A stretch of DNA of 64,000 bases from positions 166,307,252 to 166,371,251 of the forward strand of contig NC_080540.1 in assembly GCF_028640845.1 (NCBI RefSeq). The letters are read 5' to 3'. This document shows positions 10,629 to 22,130 of the stretch, in pieces (the first letter of the stretch is position 1; every line of letters begins with the position of its first letter). The position numbers and the translations under genes were made by a program. This DNA is from Ahaetulla prasina. Taxonomy: Eukaryota; Chordata; Lepidosauria; Squamata; Colubridae. The notes beneath the pieces were generated by a model. The model was given only the letters and a program-made list of their open reading frames with translations, ran no database searches and was not told the DNA's origin.

Positions 10629-10695
10629 ATTCTATTCTATTCTATTCTATTCTATTCTATTCTATTCTATTCTATTCTATTCTATTCTATTCTAT
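10629..10695 (+). repeat. (ATTCT)n tail of CR1-like LINE
   Basis: About 13 perfect pentamers continuous with the LINE 3' end. Confidence 0.97.
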
Positions 10696-10696
10696 G

Positions 10697-11096
10697 AGTA
10701 ATCCTCAGTTTATGACCACAACTGATCCCAACGTTTATGTTGCTAAGTGAGAAATTTGTTAAATGAGTTCTGCCCCATTTTACAACTTTTCTTGCCACCT
10801 TTATTAAATGAATCACTGCAGTTGTTAAAAGTAACACAGTTGTTAAGTGAATTCGGCTTCTCCATTGACTTCGCTTGTCAAAAGATCACAAAAGGTAATC
10901 AGTCACATGACCCTGGGACACTGCAACCATCATAAATATGAACCAGTTGTGAAGCCTGTGAATGTAAAACACATGACCAGGTAGATGCTGCAATGGTCAT
11001 AAGTGTGAACAATGGTCATAAGTCACTTTTTTTCCAGTACCATTGCAACTTTGAATGGTCACTAAACAAACTGTTGTAAGTCAAGGGCTACCAGTA
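10697..11096. mobile_element. TIR DNA-element, near full length, about 400 bp
   Basis: Starts GTAATCCTCAGTTTATGACC and ends TTGTAAGTCAAGGGCTAC, roughly complementary ends. The interior blocks (ACAGTTGTTAAGTGAAT, GACTTCGCTTGTC, TCACATGACC) recur in the copies at 18713, 36023 and 59287. No ORF; a non-autonomous element. Confidence 0.75.
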
Positions 11097-11877
11097 ACTA
11101 CATAGTAGCTTTGGATTAGTAGCACAAAGAATTGTGTATTTTACAACAACCAAAGTGGAAAATTACTGTGGGTCTCTCCTTTCTACTAGATAAGATCTTA
11201 ATAGAACAAAACTCTTATTATGTTGATAGTAAAGAACTGAAAGCATGTTGATGTATTAACTTTTCTATCCTATGCTTTTTCCACCTGCCAGTATTTTTCA
11301 AGAGAAAAAAGGCAACGATAAAGAGACTTAAAAAAGTATCAATGGAATAAGCAGTGATGCTGCTGGTGCTGGAAATAACAATGAATAAAGCCTTCAAAAA
11401 GGAGTTCTTGAATGAATAGATTACTCCCATCACACCCCATGATAAATAAAATCATTCTTGCAATAGAATAATAGAGTTGTTTGATATGTAGACTGTTGGA
11501 AAGGATACTCATGTCGGACAAAAATGCCAAATATTGCCCTCTCTTCCTCCCATTGTGATCCAGAAGAATCCACATTGTAATCTGGCTGGATTTAATCAAG
11601 CAGATATCTCAGGTTTGCCGATTCGGACTCTGTCATTTTACTAAATGGGAATGAAGAATACTGAACACGGCTAATTTAGCTACGTCCAATTATTATAAAA
11701 TACCAAACAGATGAATAGGAATAAATATAAAAACCATGGTGAATTGGGAGCCCAGGGTGCACAAACTATTGACTTAATTTGCATATTTTCCTAAGCCATT
11801 TTTAAAATCCCTGCCAAAGGATTTCTTGTAAAATAGCTAGTCTCAAGGTCTGCAGGAAAGCAAAATATTACATAAGT
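11097..11877. other. No feature recognised
   Basis: AT-rich intergenic DNA without a supportable ORF or repeat. Confidence 0.5.
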
Positions 11878-12428
11878 ATAGCAATAGCACTTAATATACC
11901 ACTTCACAGTGTTTTACAGCCCCCTCTAAGCGGTTTACAGAGTCAGCCTATTGCCCCCAACAATCCGGGTCCTCATTTTACACACCTCGGAAGGATGGAA
12001 GGCTGAGTCAACCTTGAGCCTGGTGAGATTTGAACTGCCAAATTGCAGGCAGCCGGCAGTCAGCAGAAGTAGTCTGCAGTACTGCACTCTAACCCAGTGG
12101 TGGGTTTCTAATTTTTTTACTACAGGTTCTGTGGGCGTGGCTTGAAGGGTGTGGCATGGATTGGTGGGCGTGGCTTGGTGGGCATGGCATGGGAAGGATA
12201 CTGTAAAATCTCCACTCTCTCCCCACTCCAGGGGAAGGTTACTGCAAAATCCCCATTTCCTCCCGATCAGCTGGGATTTGGGAGGTAGAGAATAGATGGG
12301 GGTGGGCCAGTCAGAATTTTTACTACCGGTTCTCCGAACTACTCAAAATTTTCGCTACCGGTTCTCCCAGAACTGGTCAAAACCTGCTGAAACCCAACTC
12401 TGCTCTAATCACTGCGCCACCGCAGCTC
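11878..12428 (-). mobile_element. tRNA-derived SINE split by a hAT-type element
   Basis: SINE segments 11878-12094 and 12403-12428 rejoin to the family consensus seen at 7567 and 29372, ending in the tRNA-like head (GCGCCACCGCAGCTC on the plus strand). Confidence 0.88.
12095..12402. mobile_element. hAT-type miniature element, 308 bp, nested in a SINE
   Basis: Termini CAGTGGTGGGTTTC and GAAACCCAACTCTG. The target duplication is CTCTAACC/CTCTAATC (12087-12094 and 12403-12410, one mismatch). The interior has GTGGGCGTGGCTT repeats as in 13778-14230 and, reversed, in 28811-29103. Confidence 0.9.
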
Positions 12429-13536
12429 ATAAGCATATAGGATAGTCCATATTTTCCTCCTTTTCCTCCCTATATAATTTTATCCTTGGGAGCAAAAATC
12501 TCTCCATCAAATACAACCTCCAACATGAGGCTAGGAGCAACCACCAATTGTTCCAACTACTGGTAAGATAGAAAGATCCAGAGGAAACATCCCAAACAAT
12601 TCCTAAGATCAGTCGCCTCAAAAGGTTGTTAGAATGTTAGAAAAGAATCTTATATCAGCAAGGCGATAGTGCATGTAAACAAACAACGCAGCAATTTATT
12701 TCCAGATGGAGAATGACGGTAGACTTTTGCTTAGAAATTTTAACTATCTCTTACAACTAAGCCAACAGAAGAAAAGCACATCTGCATCAGATCATAGCAA
12801 AGAAGTCAGCTATAACTGCAGAATCCACAGCCTTGTTATGGGCTTAGTTATGGTAGAAGTTAATGGGATAGATAATAAGCTCAGTCTGAGGTTTTTGCTC
12901 TTGTACGTTTGCTCTCTTATTAGAACGAATTGAATAAATTAGCTGATTAGGTGGGTGTCCCCTTTTTAAAAAAAATGCAGTGTATTTAAAGGCAGGAAAT
13001 ATGCATACTTGGCCATAGCTTTAATCTTCATTGTATGATCTGCTGATCATAGTAGATAACAGCTTGAACTAACTCTGGAAATAAAGCATTTTCCCCCCTG
13101 TTTGATCAGAGGACCAACTCATCTATAGTTTCTTTCTCTTTTTCTGTAATGTGCAGATGTACTTCCTAAAGTTTCATATTGCCCCAGGATCTCCAAAACC
13201 TGCAATTGAACTGAAATTGTCAGTTTGAGGTAGAAGGGGGATATTATAGCTAGAGAATGGTTAGATTAATTATATTTCATTTTAATCAAATGCACATGTA
13301 AATTAAAGCAAATGTACTTTTTGTCCAGGCTTCCCCCATTTTTTGGAGTGAAGCGCCTGGCATGTGATTAAACAACTGAGTGGCCTTTAGCCTGGAAAAA
13401 ATAGTGATCATCTCTGGTCTAAGAGCCTGAAGCGAAGATCTCAGATGTGGTGTGCATCACTTGAAAAGATTCCACCATCAACTTTGGCAGAAAGAAGTCC
13501 ATCTGATATTTGTGGAGCTGGCTGTTATGGTTAAAA
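12429..13536. other. No feature recognised
   Basis: Only chance ORFs under 80 codons and homopolymer runs. Confidence 0.5.
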
Positions 13537-14325
13537 GGAGCCCCTGTGGATTTTACTCTGCTAGTCGTTGCCAACTCTAGAGGGCAGTGCTCATCTCCAT
13601 TTTAAGGGCCATTGAACCAGCACTGTCTGAAAACTTTTCCACGGTCATGTGGCCAGAATGACAATACAGAACGTGGTAACCTATCGTGTTGAGGTGGTAC
13701 CTATTTATCTACACGCATTTGCATGCTTTCGAACTGCTAGGTTGTGGAGCTAGCTGGACCAAAAATCGGAGCTCACCCAGGGGTGAAATCTAAAAATTTT
13801 CCCTACCGGTTCTGTGGGCGTGGCTTAATTGGTGGGTGTGGCTTGGTGGTCAGGTGACTGAATGGGCATGGTCAATAATAATAAATTAAAAAAAATAAAG
13901 TATACAAAACTTGGGAGGCACCGGTCTACTTTCTTTAAAAATAGAGGCCCCGGTCTACCAATTGCCTTTTACTGACAGGCCCCGGTCTACCTTCTTTAAA
14001 AATACTACAGCGCTGATCAGCTGTAGTGCGGCCCTTTGAAGTGCTGCGGCAGTCATTTAAGGCCGTTTGAGCTATATCACCACCAAGCGCTTCAGGGACA
14101 GAGAAGAAGAACAGCGAGGCATGGGCAGTGGGGGAGAGCCAGGGATTTTTGCTACCCGTTCTCCGAACTACCTGCCCCCATCACTACCAGATCGCGCGAT
14201 CTGGTCCGAACTGGGAGCATTTCACCCCTGAGCTCACCCCATCTCACAATGCTTGGGTCTTAAACCTGGACTGTAGGCTTTCCATCCGACAAGCCCAGCA
14301 TCTTAACCGCTGAGCCATGGCGCCA
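13537..14325 (-). mobile_element. Sauria-type SINE split by a hAT-type element
   Basis: Segments 14325-14231 and 13777-13537 on the minus strand give the order tRNA-like head (ATGGCTCAGCGGTTAAG), AACCTAGCAGTTCGAAAGC, GGCCACATGACC, GGAGATGAGCAC. This matches the complete copies at 26556 and 41014. Confidence 0.85.
13778..14230. mobile_element. hAT-type miniature element, 453 bp, nested in a SINE
   Basis: Termini CAGGGGTGAAATC and ATTTCACCCCTG. Perfect 8-bp duplication AGCTCACC (13770-13777 and 14231-14238). The interior repeats a CCCCGGTCTAC block three times between 13918 and 13995. Confidence 0.94.
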
Positions 14326-15740
14326 CTGACTGTTATGGAGGCTTATTTAATTGTGTCTAAGAGAGACATAACAGGAGAGTTGGTTTTGGCCAAAGGTGGA
14401 GGCAATGTGTAAACAGGATCGTCTGGGAAAAATTACCTCTGCAACATCGTGTAAATGAAGGGCTAAGATCAAAGGTCATAGCACACTAAGACTGCTGGCA
14501 GCATAGCTCCAGGAATAGGAGCTATGAATGTAAATAGTTAGCAATTGGCCTTGGCAGGATGCCAGAGCATGTGTCACATACTGCTTCTACCTGCCTGGAG
14601 ACACCAGCCACGGTGAGAGAAAGGACTACAATGCTGTTTCTGGGGAACCTAAAGCTGGGGTCCAAAATGTAGTTTCACAACAGCATTGGCTTCACAGTTG
14701 TTCATAAAATGACAGAAAAGTAATGATACTTTGGCTATCATACCCCAATGGAAAACAAACATGATGCACGATGGCATAGAATCTTCATGTGCCCTAGTGA
14801 ATCTGTGAGGATAAAAAAAAAATCTTGTCATTGTGGAATTGATTTTTTTGTTTTATGCTCTGTTGGTGAATGGAAGGGAGAACCGTGTTAATTTCATACC
14901 TCTGGGGAGCAGCAGACCTCAAAAGTTCAACCCTACTTCTACACCGGAAGGGTCCACCTAACTTGAACCATCAGGCTTTCAAGATTAGAGAGTGTGACAA
15001 TCAGACAAGCAAGACCTCAAAACTGGGATTTTCAAAAAGAGTTCGGTCCTGTCGTCTTTCAAATTTTACCCTTCGCCCTTGGGGATTGGGAAGCTGAAAA
15101 GAAATCATTTGGGGGTTCAGGGACACGAGAGAGTGCTCTCAGTGACAGCATATCACACAAGGGCTGCTTGGAATCATAACCCCAAAGGAAATACATTCAC
15201 CTTGATGGACAAGCGGGTAAACTGAAGCTGTACCGAATTTAAGGCAAGAGCATTTGAGTGCCTTTCTGGATTCTCAGAGCTCCAGCTTCTAATCCAAAGA
15301 GCATCTAAGGGAATCTAGGCCAGAGGTCAGTATGGTATTTTGAGATTTACTGTACATATTGCATAAGCCGCTGTGATCAATAGAGCATTTCTCAGAAAGC
15401 AAGCCTCACACCCAACTCACGTGCTAATGAGAAACAGAGTGGCGTGATTGAGAGGACGTGAGCTTCAGCAGAGATAGCATTTAGGATGGGCTGCTGAGGG
15501 ATCCGATTAGCACATCTCACTCCACCACAATTTCTTTAACCACAGTTTTGGAATAAATCACCATGGAATGAATATCTATGGAGATTCCCAATCATCCTTG
15601 AAAAAGCACCCTTGAGATCACCATTGGACTAAGCCGTAGTTTACACATCAGAGTGCTGGATACGCATAATGCAATAGACCACGAACATACAGCCCACACG
15701 GAAACTAATGTTACAAAGTAATTTGGGCTTCCCACATTAT
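14326..15740. other. No feature recognised
   Basis: Unique-looking intergenic DNA; ORFs of 60-75 codons show no domain. Confidence 0.5.
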
Positions 15741-15744
15741 GCTA

Positions 15745-16425
15745 AGACATGGTTTGTTTTATTTATTTTATTTATTTATTATTTAAATTTTTATACCGCC
15801 CTTCTCCCGAAGGACTCAGGGCGGTTCACAGCCAGATAAAAAATACACAATAATACAATATAAATACGATTAAAATACAATTAAAAAACTTATTAAATTG
15901 GCCAGGATTAAAAATTTAGGATAAAAACCCATTAAAAACCCATAAATTTAAAACTAACCCAGTCCAGCGCAGATGAATAAATGAGTTTTAAGCTCGCGAC
16001 GAAAGGTTCGGAGGTCCGGAAGTTGACGGAGTCCTGGGGGGAGTTCGTTCCAGAGGGCGGGAGCCCCCACAGAGAAGGCCCTTCCCCTGGGCGTCGCCAG
16101 ACGACACTGTCGCGCCGACGGCACCCTGAGGAGTCCCTCTCTGTGAGAGCGCACGGGTCGGTGAGAGGTATTCGGTAGCAGCAGGCGGTCCCGTAAATAG
16201 CCCGGCCCTATGCCATGGAGCGTTTTGAAGACGTTCACCAACACCTTGAAGCGCACCCGGAAGGCCACAGGTAGCCAGTGCAGCCTGCGCAGGATAGGTG
16301 TCACGCGGGAGCCACGAGGGGCTCCCTCTATCACCCGCGCAGCTGCATTCTGGACTAACTGAAGCCTCCGGATGCCCCTCAAGGGGAGCCCCATGTAGAG
16401 AGCATTGCAGTAATCCAGACGAGAC
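15745..16425 (-). mobile_element. L2-like LINE, 5'-truncated, long open C-terminal ORF
   Basis: Minus-strand ORF of 146 codons (16394-15954) with LQLVQNAAARV, RRLHWLPVAFRVRFKVL, WNELPPGLR and ELKTHLF, the C-terminus of an L2/CR1-type reverse transcriptase. The 3' end has CCGCCCTGAGTCCTTCGGG and an ATAAATAA-type tail at 15745-15775. The reading frame is still intact, so this is a young copy. Confidence 0.88.
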
Positions 16426-17277
16426 CGTCATTTATGACCTGAACAATTTCCCAATATTTACATCACCACCAGCTCAATCCTAAACAGATTCCAGGTGAAT
16501 AATAATAATAATACAATAAAGCATTTGATATAAAAGAGAAAATGTAAATAGAATAAACCCAGTGCTAAGAACAGCTAAGGCCTGAAAGTATGTTCAAACA
16601 TAATAGTTTTAACTTTGTGAAAAATATGCAGGGGACATAATTCCAGGGGGAGAATGTTCCAGAGAATTGGGGACTACCACTAGCTTGGTATGTGAAATAC
16701 ACTAAACCATAAACCATGGTTTACAACCACAGTGGTTCACTTTATGCAACATGCTAGCTGAAATTAATCAAACTACTTTATTTATTTATTTGCCTATTTA
16801 TTTCTTTAATCGATCAATCAATTGATTGATCACCATGGTAATTTTAGGTAACATACAACCATGTAATAATTACATTTAAGAATAAAGATAGAAGAATGAC
16901 AACATACAACTGCATCCCTTAGCAGTGAAAATTCTGGTCCCAATTGCTGTCAACAACTACCTATATTGAAGGATATTTTTGAATCAACCCAAAAGTTAAT
17001 TTTAAGAGAGTCTGCCTCTATAGATAGACTGTGCCTAAAATGTCCTATGGACGAGGAACAAGTTCTATCTTACAAAACTGAATTGAATGTGAACTTAAAC
17101 ATGATAAACTACAAGAATGATAGGAGAAAGGATGTTACACTGAACATATAAAAGAAGTAGACTAATACTTTCAATAATTAAAAGCAAGCCACGAGAGTGA
17201 CCTTGATAATCTCCTACCTGGGATTTACAAGAACTTGTTAAAGTTCTACCTGAATGAAAAGAAATCAAGTTCTATGC
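16426..17277. other. No gene; AT-rich intergenic DNA
   Basis: Contains short AAT and TTTA runs and an ATCAAT-rich palindromic patch near 16808-16835; nothing else supportable. Confidence 0.45.
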
Positions 17278-17412
17278 CAGGGCTGTCAAACTCTTGGCCC
17301 ATAGGATGGATGCGTCATGCGCTGGCCACACCCATGCCCAGTTTAGCGAAGGGGGAAAACGTTGTGATATGTCACATGACACTGCTGTGATGATGCGAGC
17401 TTGACACCCCTT
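17278..17412. mobile_element. hAT-type miniature element, 135 bp, second family
   Basis: Termini CAGGGCTGTCAAACTC and GAGCTTGACACCCCTT. Target duplication TTCTATGC/TTCTATGA (17270-17277 and 17413-17420, one mismatch). Related to widespread amniote hAT families by terminal motif. Confidence 0.85.
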
Positions 17413-18437
17413 TTCTATGACATTGTTTGAAGAGACTAAAAATTAAGATAGTTAGAAGTAAATGGAATGTAACGTTGGTTTATTTGACCAAGGTTAAATA
17501 TATATACATTGTTCTATCTAATATCCTTAATGGACTTTTGCTAGTGATAAGTTTCTAAAAATGTTTATATTTGTTGCAGTGAAGGTGGAAAGTCACTTAC
17601 ATTTTCTTTCTTCTCTATTTCTTCTTCTATTTTTCCCTTTTTCTTTCTTTTCTGCACTTTCTTTTTAGTTTTTAGTTTTTCCTATTTGTATTACATTTTG
17701 TAATTATAGTCTTTAATCAAATCACTATAACAAAGGGAAATTATCACCATAAATACAAACTCAAAAGTGTGATTCTAAAAACAGGAACAGAAGGGACAGA
17801 ATCTAACAGACAGGTGACAGCATTAACATTATGCAAAAATGACACAGACATAGATTAATATGGGAAATTGCAAAAATGCTCTTCCGGAATTACCTAGATA
17901 CACTCAAACCTATTTTTCCCACTTTGAAAATTAGAGATTTCCTTTCCTTTAAAATAAGGCAAAACACAAGAAAGTCAGACATTTATCAGAAAACAGGCTA
18001 TTGAAAAAGACAAATATCTACTGTATTAAATTTGTTAATAAAATGTAAGCAAAAATAAGGCCTGGAATGGATGAGCTCAAGTGAGAGAACTTTCTGGTAA
18101 ACAAGCGGTCTCAAATTCTAGTTTTGCAAAAAGTACAACACATTCTTTGTTGTCGCTATGATCCAATCCCATTTGTAGTTCCATGGCCAAATTTCAGATT
18201 TTTAAACAAGTTGAGAAACTTCTTACAGTTGCTACCTTTTTTCTGGTTTGCTCCTGCAGTTCTCAGAATACTATTTTGATTTCTGCACACGTATATCCCA
18301 GATAAACACAAAAAAACCTTTCACATTAAGCAACTGTATTATTCTGTCATCAGAAAAAACAAACTCTTTTATAGTATATGTGATATTGACAGCAATATTT
18401 TATTTAAAAAAATTAACATTTTTGTAAAAGAAATTAA
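17413..18437. other. No feature recognised
   Basis: AT-rich DNA with a TTTCTT-rich stretch around 17600-17690. Confidence 0.45.
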
Positions 18438-18690
18438 CTGAAGATGAAACTCAAATACTTCGGCCACCTAATGAGAAGGAAGGACTAACTGAAGAAGAGA
18501 CTAATGCTGGGAACAATTGAGGGCAAAAGAAGAAAGGGACGGCAGAGAATGAGGTGGCTGGATGGAGTCACTGAAGCAGTCGGTGTGAGCTTAAATGGAC
18601 TCCAGAGGATGGTAGAGGATAGGAAGGCCTGGAGGAACGTTGTCCATGGGATCGCGATGGGTCAAACATGATTTTGAAACTAAAACAACA
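18438..18690 (+). mobile_element. BovB (RTE) LINE 3' end, 5'-truncated
   Basis: Encodes the BovB C-terminus (LKYFGHLMRRKD, then GTIEGKRRKGRQRMRWLDGV, then VEDRKAWRNVVHG) followed by GGGTCAAACATGATTTTG and an ACAACAAAA tail. The family is known from squamates and ruminants. Confidence 0.88.
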
Positions 18691-18712
18691 AAAAGAAATT
18701 AAATAGTTTTAG

Positions 18713-19997
18713 AGGTAATCCTCAACTCACGACCACAATTGAGTCCAAAATTTATGTTAAATGAGATATTTGTTAAGTGAATTTTGTCCCATTTTACAAA
18801 CTCTCTTGCCAAAATTGTTAAGTGAACCACTGCAGTTGTTAAGTTAGTAACCCAGTTGTTAAGTCAATCTGTCTTCCCATTGACTTTGCTTGTCAGAAGA
18901 CTCTGGAAAAGAAACTATAAATTGACGATATCAACAGTCTGCAAAGAAAATCTCTACAAAATGTTTATAGGTGGCATCTGCTTTACCAGCAAGAATGGCA
19001 AAGATGTTCCAACATATATCACCCAGATGTTGGAAATGTAAACAGATACCGGGTTCTTACTATGATATGTAGTGGACTTGTCCTATGGCAAAAAAATATA
19101 GGTTAAAAATAAAAATGTGGCTAGAAGAAATGATAAAACAACAAATAGATCTAAAACCAGAGATGTTCTTGTTTAATATTTAATATTTAATATTATTTAA
19201 AATATTTAAAATTTACATTAATTTATTTAATATTTAATTTTGCACATGGTAACAGCAGCGAGAATTGTGTATGCACAAAATTGGAAAAGTGAAAATATAC
19301 CTATAGAGGAAAATGTAATAAAGAAAATTCTAGAATGTGTTGAAATGGATAGATTAACATTGAAAATTAAGGATAAGGAAGAAACGGAATACTTTTTAAC
19401 TTGGGAATTATTTTATCAATGGTTAGAAGATAGAAGCAGAAGTAAGAAATTTAGAATCAAGGAGCATATGTAATAAAAATAAAGTAAATGTGTAATTAAA
19501 TAATGAATATTGAATAATGAAGATAAGTACACATTATGATTAATAGACTTGGCCGATAATAGTTACAAATGTGATAGTTATATGATGTTTATAATGCTTG
19601 ATATTACAAAATAATTATAGATAAACCCGAACAGAGCATTTAATTAAATAATAGAAAAAGTTTAATAAGGATTTGTGAAGAATATGGTGAATAGATTTTG
19701 AGAATAATAGTTATAGCTATTGTGTGTATAAGAATTATTATTTCTAGTTAAAAGAGATTATACCCAGTCACTACACTGCCATTGTGGATATAGAAAATAA
19801 AACAAAGACAATTGTATGATAAAAAATAATATTTAAAAATAAATAAATACGAGTCAATTGCCAACGCCTGAATTTTGTTCATGTGACTGTCGGGATGCTG
19901 CAACAGTCCTAATGCTCATAAGTCATTTTTTCCAGTATCGTCGTAACTGTGAACAGTCACTAAAAATGAACTGTTGTAAGTCAAGGACTACTTGTAT
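18713..19997. mobile_element. TIR DNA-element split by an L1 insertion
   Basis: The left end AGGTAATCCTCAACTCACGACC at 18713 and the right end TTGTAAGTCAAGGACTACTTG at about 19973-19995 belong to one copy of the approximately 400-bp family. The middle (about 18899-19850) is an L1. About 50 bp of host element near the junction seems lost. Confidence 0.72.
18899..19850 (+). mobile_element. 5'-truncated L1 nested in a TIR DNA-element
   Basis: Carries the L1 ORF2 C-terminus: a CWKC motif with downstream WTCP near 19027-19083, then AARIVYAQNWKSENIP and EMDRLTLKIKDK in 19240-19473, then a long AT-rich 3' UTR ending in A-rich sequence. The frame before 19240 has stops. I could not define a clean target duplication. 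Confidence 0.82.
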
Positions 19998-20019
19998 TTT
20001 TCTGGTGGAACAGCAAAAC

Positions 20020-20022
20020 TAT

Positions 20023-20061
<39 letters not shown>

Positions 20062-20120
20062 TTCATATTTTTATACCGCCCTATCTCCCTAGGGACTCAG
20101 GGCGGTGTACAGCCATATAA
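20020..20120 (-). mobile_element. L2-like LINE, 3' end only, with (TTTA)n
   Basis: (ATTT)n at 20023-20063, followed by ATACCGCCCTATCTCCCTAG and GACTCAGGGCGGTGTACAGCC, the same terminal sequence as 15745 and 57350. Confidence 0.85.
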
Positions 20121-21159
20121 AAATGGCTATTCCCCCTAAAATGCATGAACATTGAATTTTTCCTCCTAAAGGATTTGTTTTAGCCCTCTTGATTACTTAG
20201 CTTTTAACTTTTTTCGGTTTTTCAAAGTTCTTGTGAGGTTTGGGGCTGAAAAATACAATTAGATCGGGATTTTTTGCTTCTAGCTATGTATCTGCTATGT
20301 TGCTGTAACAGGAGATTTCAAGATTATTTACAGATCCAAATTATGCAATTCAATGCAACACTTTTGCCACCCTGTGGCTGCAGTTTGAATAATGAACCAT
20401 TTTTTGTGTGCTTATTAAACCAAACAGCTTCCACGCTAAGACTAATAAGAATTTCGGGAAATGCGACTTTTGCCTGGACTGCAGTATTGGAGGAAATAGT
20501 ATCTGTATCATACTTTGTGTTCATCATGATCCAGATGGAAACTGACAGTTCCTTTCTGTAGCAGGAAATAATATTTCAGAGTGGGAAACAAATTAAATCC
20601 CCATGTTTAATGCCACATCTAATTTAACTGTTACAGACTCAGAATGCCATGCCTAAAAGTCACCATATAAATAGTATACATTCTCATATTTTATAGTATC
20701 TTATGAAAATCGTTCTTATAAAATTAGTATGTTATATGTAGTATAATCCCTGCCAGGATCTGCTCTTTTCCCAGATTTAAATAGGAGATATAGAACTCAG
20801 ATGTGCACTGTGATACTTTCCTTGATGTGACTGGAAACAAGGGAGTTGCTATCCGTGCACATCCTGCAGTTTGTTTGTTTTTACTATAATTTCATCAAAA
20901 GTTTTAAATACAAGAAAAATACAAATTTTTAAATACAAAAAAAAAATACAAAACTAAAACAAAGTAAGACGGAAAAAAGAAAATGGAAAAAATAAAAGAC
21001 AAAGCTAAAGTACAAAACAAAAACAATAATGACAAAAATGATTCAATCGAAGTAAAGTAGAATTACTTTGTGTAGTGTTGTTTCCCATCTGGTTTAACAG
21101 GGAGGGCTGACATCAAGTATCTTTCCCTCAACCTATTTCCCCCCCCCCCAGTAGTCATT
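20121..21159. other. No gene recognised
   Basis: An A-rich block at 20905-21050 may be a decayed poly(A) tail; the 95-codon ORF at 20274 has no recognisable domain. Confidence 0.4.
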
Positions 21160-21390
21160 CTCTTTGATGAGTGTTGTGACGGCCTAGAGGTGGAGCTCTT
21201 GCCTCAGAATCAGGAGGCTGTGACTTAGATCCTAGGAAACAGCAGGTATTTTTCTCTCTCTAGGTGCAAAGAGAAAATATTTGCTGCAAACTCTGGGTAG
21301 GCATCAGGAAGGGCATCCAGCCAGTAAATGCTCATTCATTTATCCATTCCGTCACCCTGACTCTACCCCAATGCAAGAGATTACAGGGTA
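21160..21390 (+). mobile_element. Probable tRNA-derived SINE
   Basis: A-box-like GGCCTAGAGGTGGAGCTC and B-box-like GCTGTGACTTAGATCC, then GGAAGGGCATCCAGCC, a tail motif seen in vertebrate SINEs. A single copy in the window, so boundaries are approximate. Confidence 0.45.
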
Positions 21391-21635
21391 GTTAAAAGAA
21401 AAGGGGGAAAAAGCATTCTCTTCCATGCATTTTTCTCGCCACAGTTTCTTTTACTTCATCATTACACTACAGATCCTTTTCCATACTTCCCATTTCAGAT
21501 ATATTTTATGTGGTATATATTTGGTATACATTTTATTTGGTATATATTTATGTGCCACTCATTCTTCTTCAAGGAACTTCCATATCTTCTTTCCCTATTC
21601 GATTTTCCCTTCATTCTACGAGGAGATATATCTGT

Positions 21636-22130
21636 TATTTATTTATTTTATTTATTTATTTTGTCACAACAGTATATATAAGCATAAGCATGAAGTAACT
21701 ATATAATATATAAGCATATATATGAGTATAAGTATGAAATAACTATATAAATTGGATATAATGAAAGGAAACAGTAGGAGAGGAACGGTAGGCACGTTTG
21801 TGCTCTTATATTGTTGTGATTGAAACTGAAGTAATCCTTAACAGGAAGGACATTGCAATAGATGATTCTATGAGTTAAACATAGGTCCTGTCGAAGGCGG
21901 CGGAGTTCTAAGTTTTCTAAACCCAAGATTTCAAGTCTGGTGGTATAAAGTATTTTGTTGTATTCAGAGGAGTGGAGAACTCTTCTTGTAAAATATTTCT
22001 GGACACGTTCAATTGTATTGATGTCTGAAATGTGGTATGAGTTCCACACAGGCGAGCTGTATTCAAGTATTGGTCTAGCAAATGTTTTATAAGCTCTGGT
22101 TAGTAGTGTAGTGTAGTGTTATCTAAGCCC
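21636..22130 (-). mobile_element. CR1-like LINE 3' part (AAATA-tail family)
   Basis: Minus-strand ORF from 22049 contains YTTRLEILGLENLELRRLRQ and LTHRIIYCNVLPVKDYF, then (AAATA)n reading TTTATTTATTTTGTCACAAC on the plus strand. The same 3' end is at 23160-23345 and 31439-31500. Confidence 0.78.

Larger units (their letters stand above)
9236..10695 (+). mobile_element. CR1-like LINE 3' half with (ATTCT)n tail, split by an L1 insertion
   Basis: The segments 9236-9380 and 9919-10695 join into reverse-transcriptase C-terminal coding sequence (VEAFKFLGSTI, then SIIVWFGSATQQDRHRLQRI, then HPGHKLFQLLPS), with several stops. The 3' end reads TGTGTCCAATCACACTTGG, CCAATAAAAA, then (ATTCT)n at 10629-10695. 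The same 3' end recurs at 30090, 35469, 37755 and 62447. Confidence 0.88.

Noticed and set aside
10629..10695. Regular repeats as a CRISPR array
   Set aside because: Pure pentamers without spacers at a LINE 3' end in a vertebrate genome.
15954..16431. Paired 146- and 147-codon minus-strand ORFs as genes
   Set aside because: One is the L2-like LINE protein; the other is its shifted shadow.
20274..20561. Cysteine-containing 95-codon ORF as a small secreted protein
   Set aside because: No signal peptide followed by a conserved cysteine spacing, no promoter or exon context.
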